NCBI GenBank assembly: GCA_963699085.1 | Contig: CAVOTH010000004.1 | Span: 2,046,001-2,110,000 of the forward strand | From: Bog-756 sp963699085 | GTDB taxonomy: Bacteria; Actinomycetota; Acidimicrobiia; Acidimicrobiales; RAAP-2 | Direction of reading: 5' to 3' | Length of the DNA: 64,000 nucleotides | Shown here: one piece after another, positions 63,046-64,000 of the stretch | Position numbering within the stretch: the first letter of the stretch is position 1 | How the letters are laid out: every line of letters starts with the position of its first letter | Translations under genes and position numbers: made by a program | The notes under the pieces: model-generated | Database searches by the model: none | Seen by the model: only the letters and a program-made list of their open reading frames with translations | Told to the model about the DNA's origin: nothing

Positions 63046-64000
63046 TCAGCCCAGTGGCGCGGCGCTCTGGGCCGCGGCGAATCCGACGATCGGAGCGTTC
63101 AGTCTCACCCCGGCGACGTCACCGTAGAACCCGGCATCGCCCTGATTGAACACCGCACCGCTGGTGGATGTCAGCCAGTAGCCACCGCCGTCGGCCGTGG
63201 TGGCGATGCCGGTGATCGGGGCGGCCAGCGACAAGCCTCCGAGCGAACCGTGGAATGCGGCCCCCCCGTAGGAGAACACCCCGCCATCCGAGCCGACCAG
63301 GTAGTAGCCGGGGCCGACCGGGTTGAGGGCCATCCCGGTGACGGGCGCCGACAGTCGGAGGTCACCGGCTGAACCGGCGAAAACAGCGTCACCGTAGGAG
63401 AACACGCCGCCGTCCGAGGCCACCATGTAGTAGCCGCTGCCGCTGGCCGTCGGGGCGATCCCGACGATCGGGGCGTTCAGCGTGATATTCCCGGTCGAGC
63501 CGTAGAACATGGCATCGCCGAAGCTGAAGACGCCTCCGTCCGAGGCCACCAGCCAGTAGCCGGCCCCGTCCGGGGTGGAGGCCATGCCGACGATGGGCTT
63601 GTTCAGCGTCTTTCCCCCCATCGAGCCGTAGAAGAAGGCGTCGCCGTAGGAGAACACGCCGCCGTCCGTCGCCACCAACCAGTAGCCGCCGCCGTCAGGC
63701 GTCAGGGCCATGCCGACCACCGGCTTGTTGAGCTTTATCCCGCCGGCCGAGCCATAGAAGTTGGCCTGACCGGGGGTCTGTCCATAGGAGAAGATGCCGC
63801 CGTCACTTCCGGTCAGGAAGTAGCCGGGTGCGTAGTTGTACCTGTCGGCCGGACTGGTTACCGACGGGGTGACCCCGTCGTTCCCGACGACCGTGACATT
63901 GACGACTCCGGTCCCTGGCGGGGCGGTGGTGGTGATCACGTTGTCTGACACGACGGTGAAGTTCTGCTGGCTGACGGTGCCGAAGTTCACGGCAGTAGCC
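63046..64000 (-). CDS. Secreted-type IPT/TIG plus beta-propeller-like repeat protein (N-terminus outside window)
   Basis: The visible 318 residues are the C-terminal part; the frame stays open to the window edge. First comes an IPT/TIG-like end (VNFGTVSQQNFTVVSDNVI, TTTAPPGTGVVNVTVVG), then about six repeats of 41-45 residues, each like GYWLVASDGGVFSYGDAxF-YGS followed by (L/K)NxPIVGMAxTPDG; one repeat is degenerate (FNQGDAGFYGDVAG). Tandem Gly/Tyr/Trp repeats of this kind are widespread in exported Acidimicrobiia proteins and probably form a propeller or wall-surface structure. Function unknown. A strong hairpin follows the stop. Confidence 0.8.
   Translation of the reverse strand, partial: ATAVNFGTVSQQNFTVVSDNVITTTAPPGTGVVNVTVVGNDGVTPSVTSPADRYNYAPGYFLTGSDGGIFSYGQTPGQANFYGSAGGIKLNKPVVGMALTPDGGGYWLVATDGGVFSYGDAFFYGSMGGKTLNKPIVGMASTPDGAGYWLVASDGGVFSFGDAMFYGSTGNITLNAPIVGIAPTASGSGYYMVASDGGVFSYGDAVFAGSAGDLRLSAPVTGMALNPVGPGYYLVGSDGGVFSYGGAAFHGSLGGLSLAAPITGIATTADGGGYWLTSTSGAVFNQGDAGFYGDVAGVRLNAPIVGFAAAQSAAPLG

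Noticed and set aside
1..64000. tRNA genes, rRNA genes, CRISPR arrays, insertion sequences, phage genes
   Set aside because: No GGTTCGA-type T-arm with matching acceptor stem, no spaced direct-repeat array, and no transposase, integrase or phage-like protein was seen in the gaps or coding regions.

Overview
This is a high-GC actinobacterial chromosome segment, most likely from class Acidimicrobiia. Three things point there: the gene order of the wecA / atpI / F1Fo operon with an enlarged delta subunit (actinobacterial), a MurA with Asp in place of the catalytic Cys, and, at the right edge, a secreted protein built of 'GYWLVASDGGVFSYGDA'-type repeats behind an IPT/TIG domain, which is typical of Acidimicrobiia. 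I saw no rRNA, tRNA, CRISPR array, phage or insertion sequence; this is ordinary housekeeping chromosome with one unusual envelope/phosphate cluster.

Layout. 1-3.6 kb: assimilatory sulfur genes (sulfite reductase, APS/PAPS reductase, and divergent precorrin-2 dehydrogenase for siroheme). 3.6-10.3 kb: a P450, a DUF2269-like membrane protein, galT, a methyltransferase, a trehalose synthase-type GH13 enzyme and meaB. 10.3-12.8 kb: murA and glpX, transcribed away from each other. 12.9-19.9 kb: two ABC-2 exporters, an APC permease, and a PadR regulator with a clear promoter/operator. 19.9-31.4 kb: one long minus-strand run rpiB-glyA-wecA-atpZ-atpI-atpBEFHAGDC. 31.5-38.1 kb: thiolase-like protein, YbhN-like membrane protein, serine hydrolase, then greA-leuC-leuD. 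38.6-50.1 kb: a phosphate (Pst) region, pstC-pstA-pstB-pstS followed in the same operon by an 842-residue anchored extracellular protein and a sortase-fold protein lacking the catalytic His and Cys, plus a second PstS-like protein, a lipoprotein and a small membrane protein. PHO-box-like 11-nt repeats sit at three of these promoters. 50.2-64 kb: serA, an aminotransferase, serC, a Tat-exported phospholipase C-like protein, and the branched-chain genes ilvC-ilvN-ilvB (with a leader peptide/attenuator) and ilvD.

How they work together. SerA/SerC and GlyA make serine and glycine; CysH/sulfite reductase/siroheme supply sulfide; IlvBNCD and LeuCD make branched-chain amino acids; the Pst genes, the secreted binding proteins and perhaps the phospholipase serve phosphate acquisition.

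Caution. Five genes (P450, treS-like, atpC, pstS, ilvC) carry single-base frameshifts. Because atpC and ilvC are core genes, sequencing or assembly error is the simplest explanation, so the sequence should be treated as possibly draft quality. The most novel-looking element is the pseudo-sortase at the end of the pst operon.
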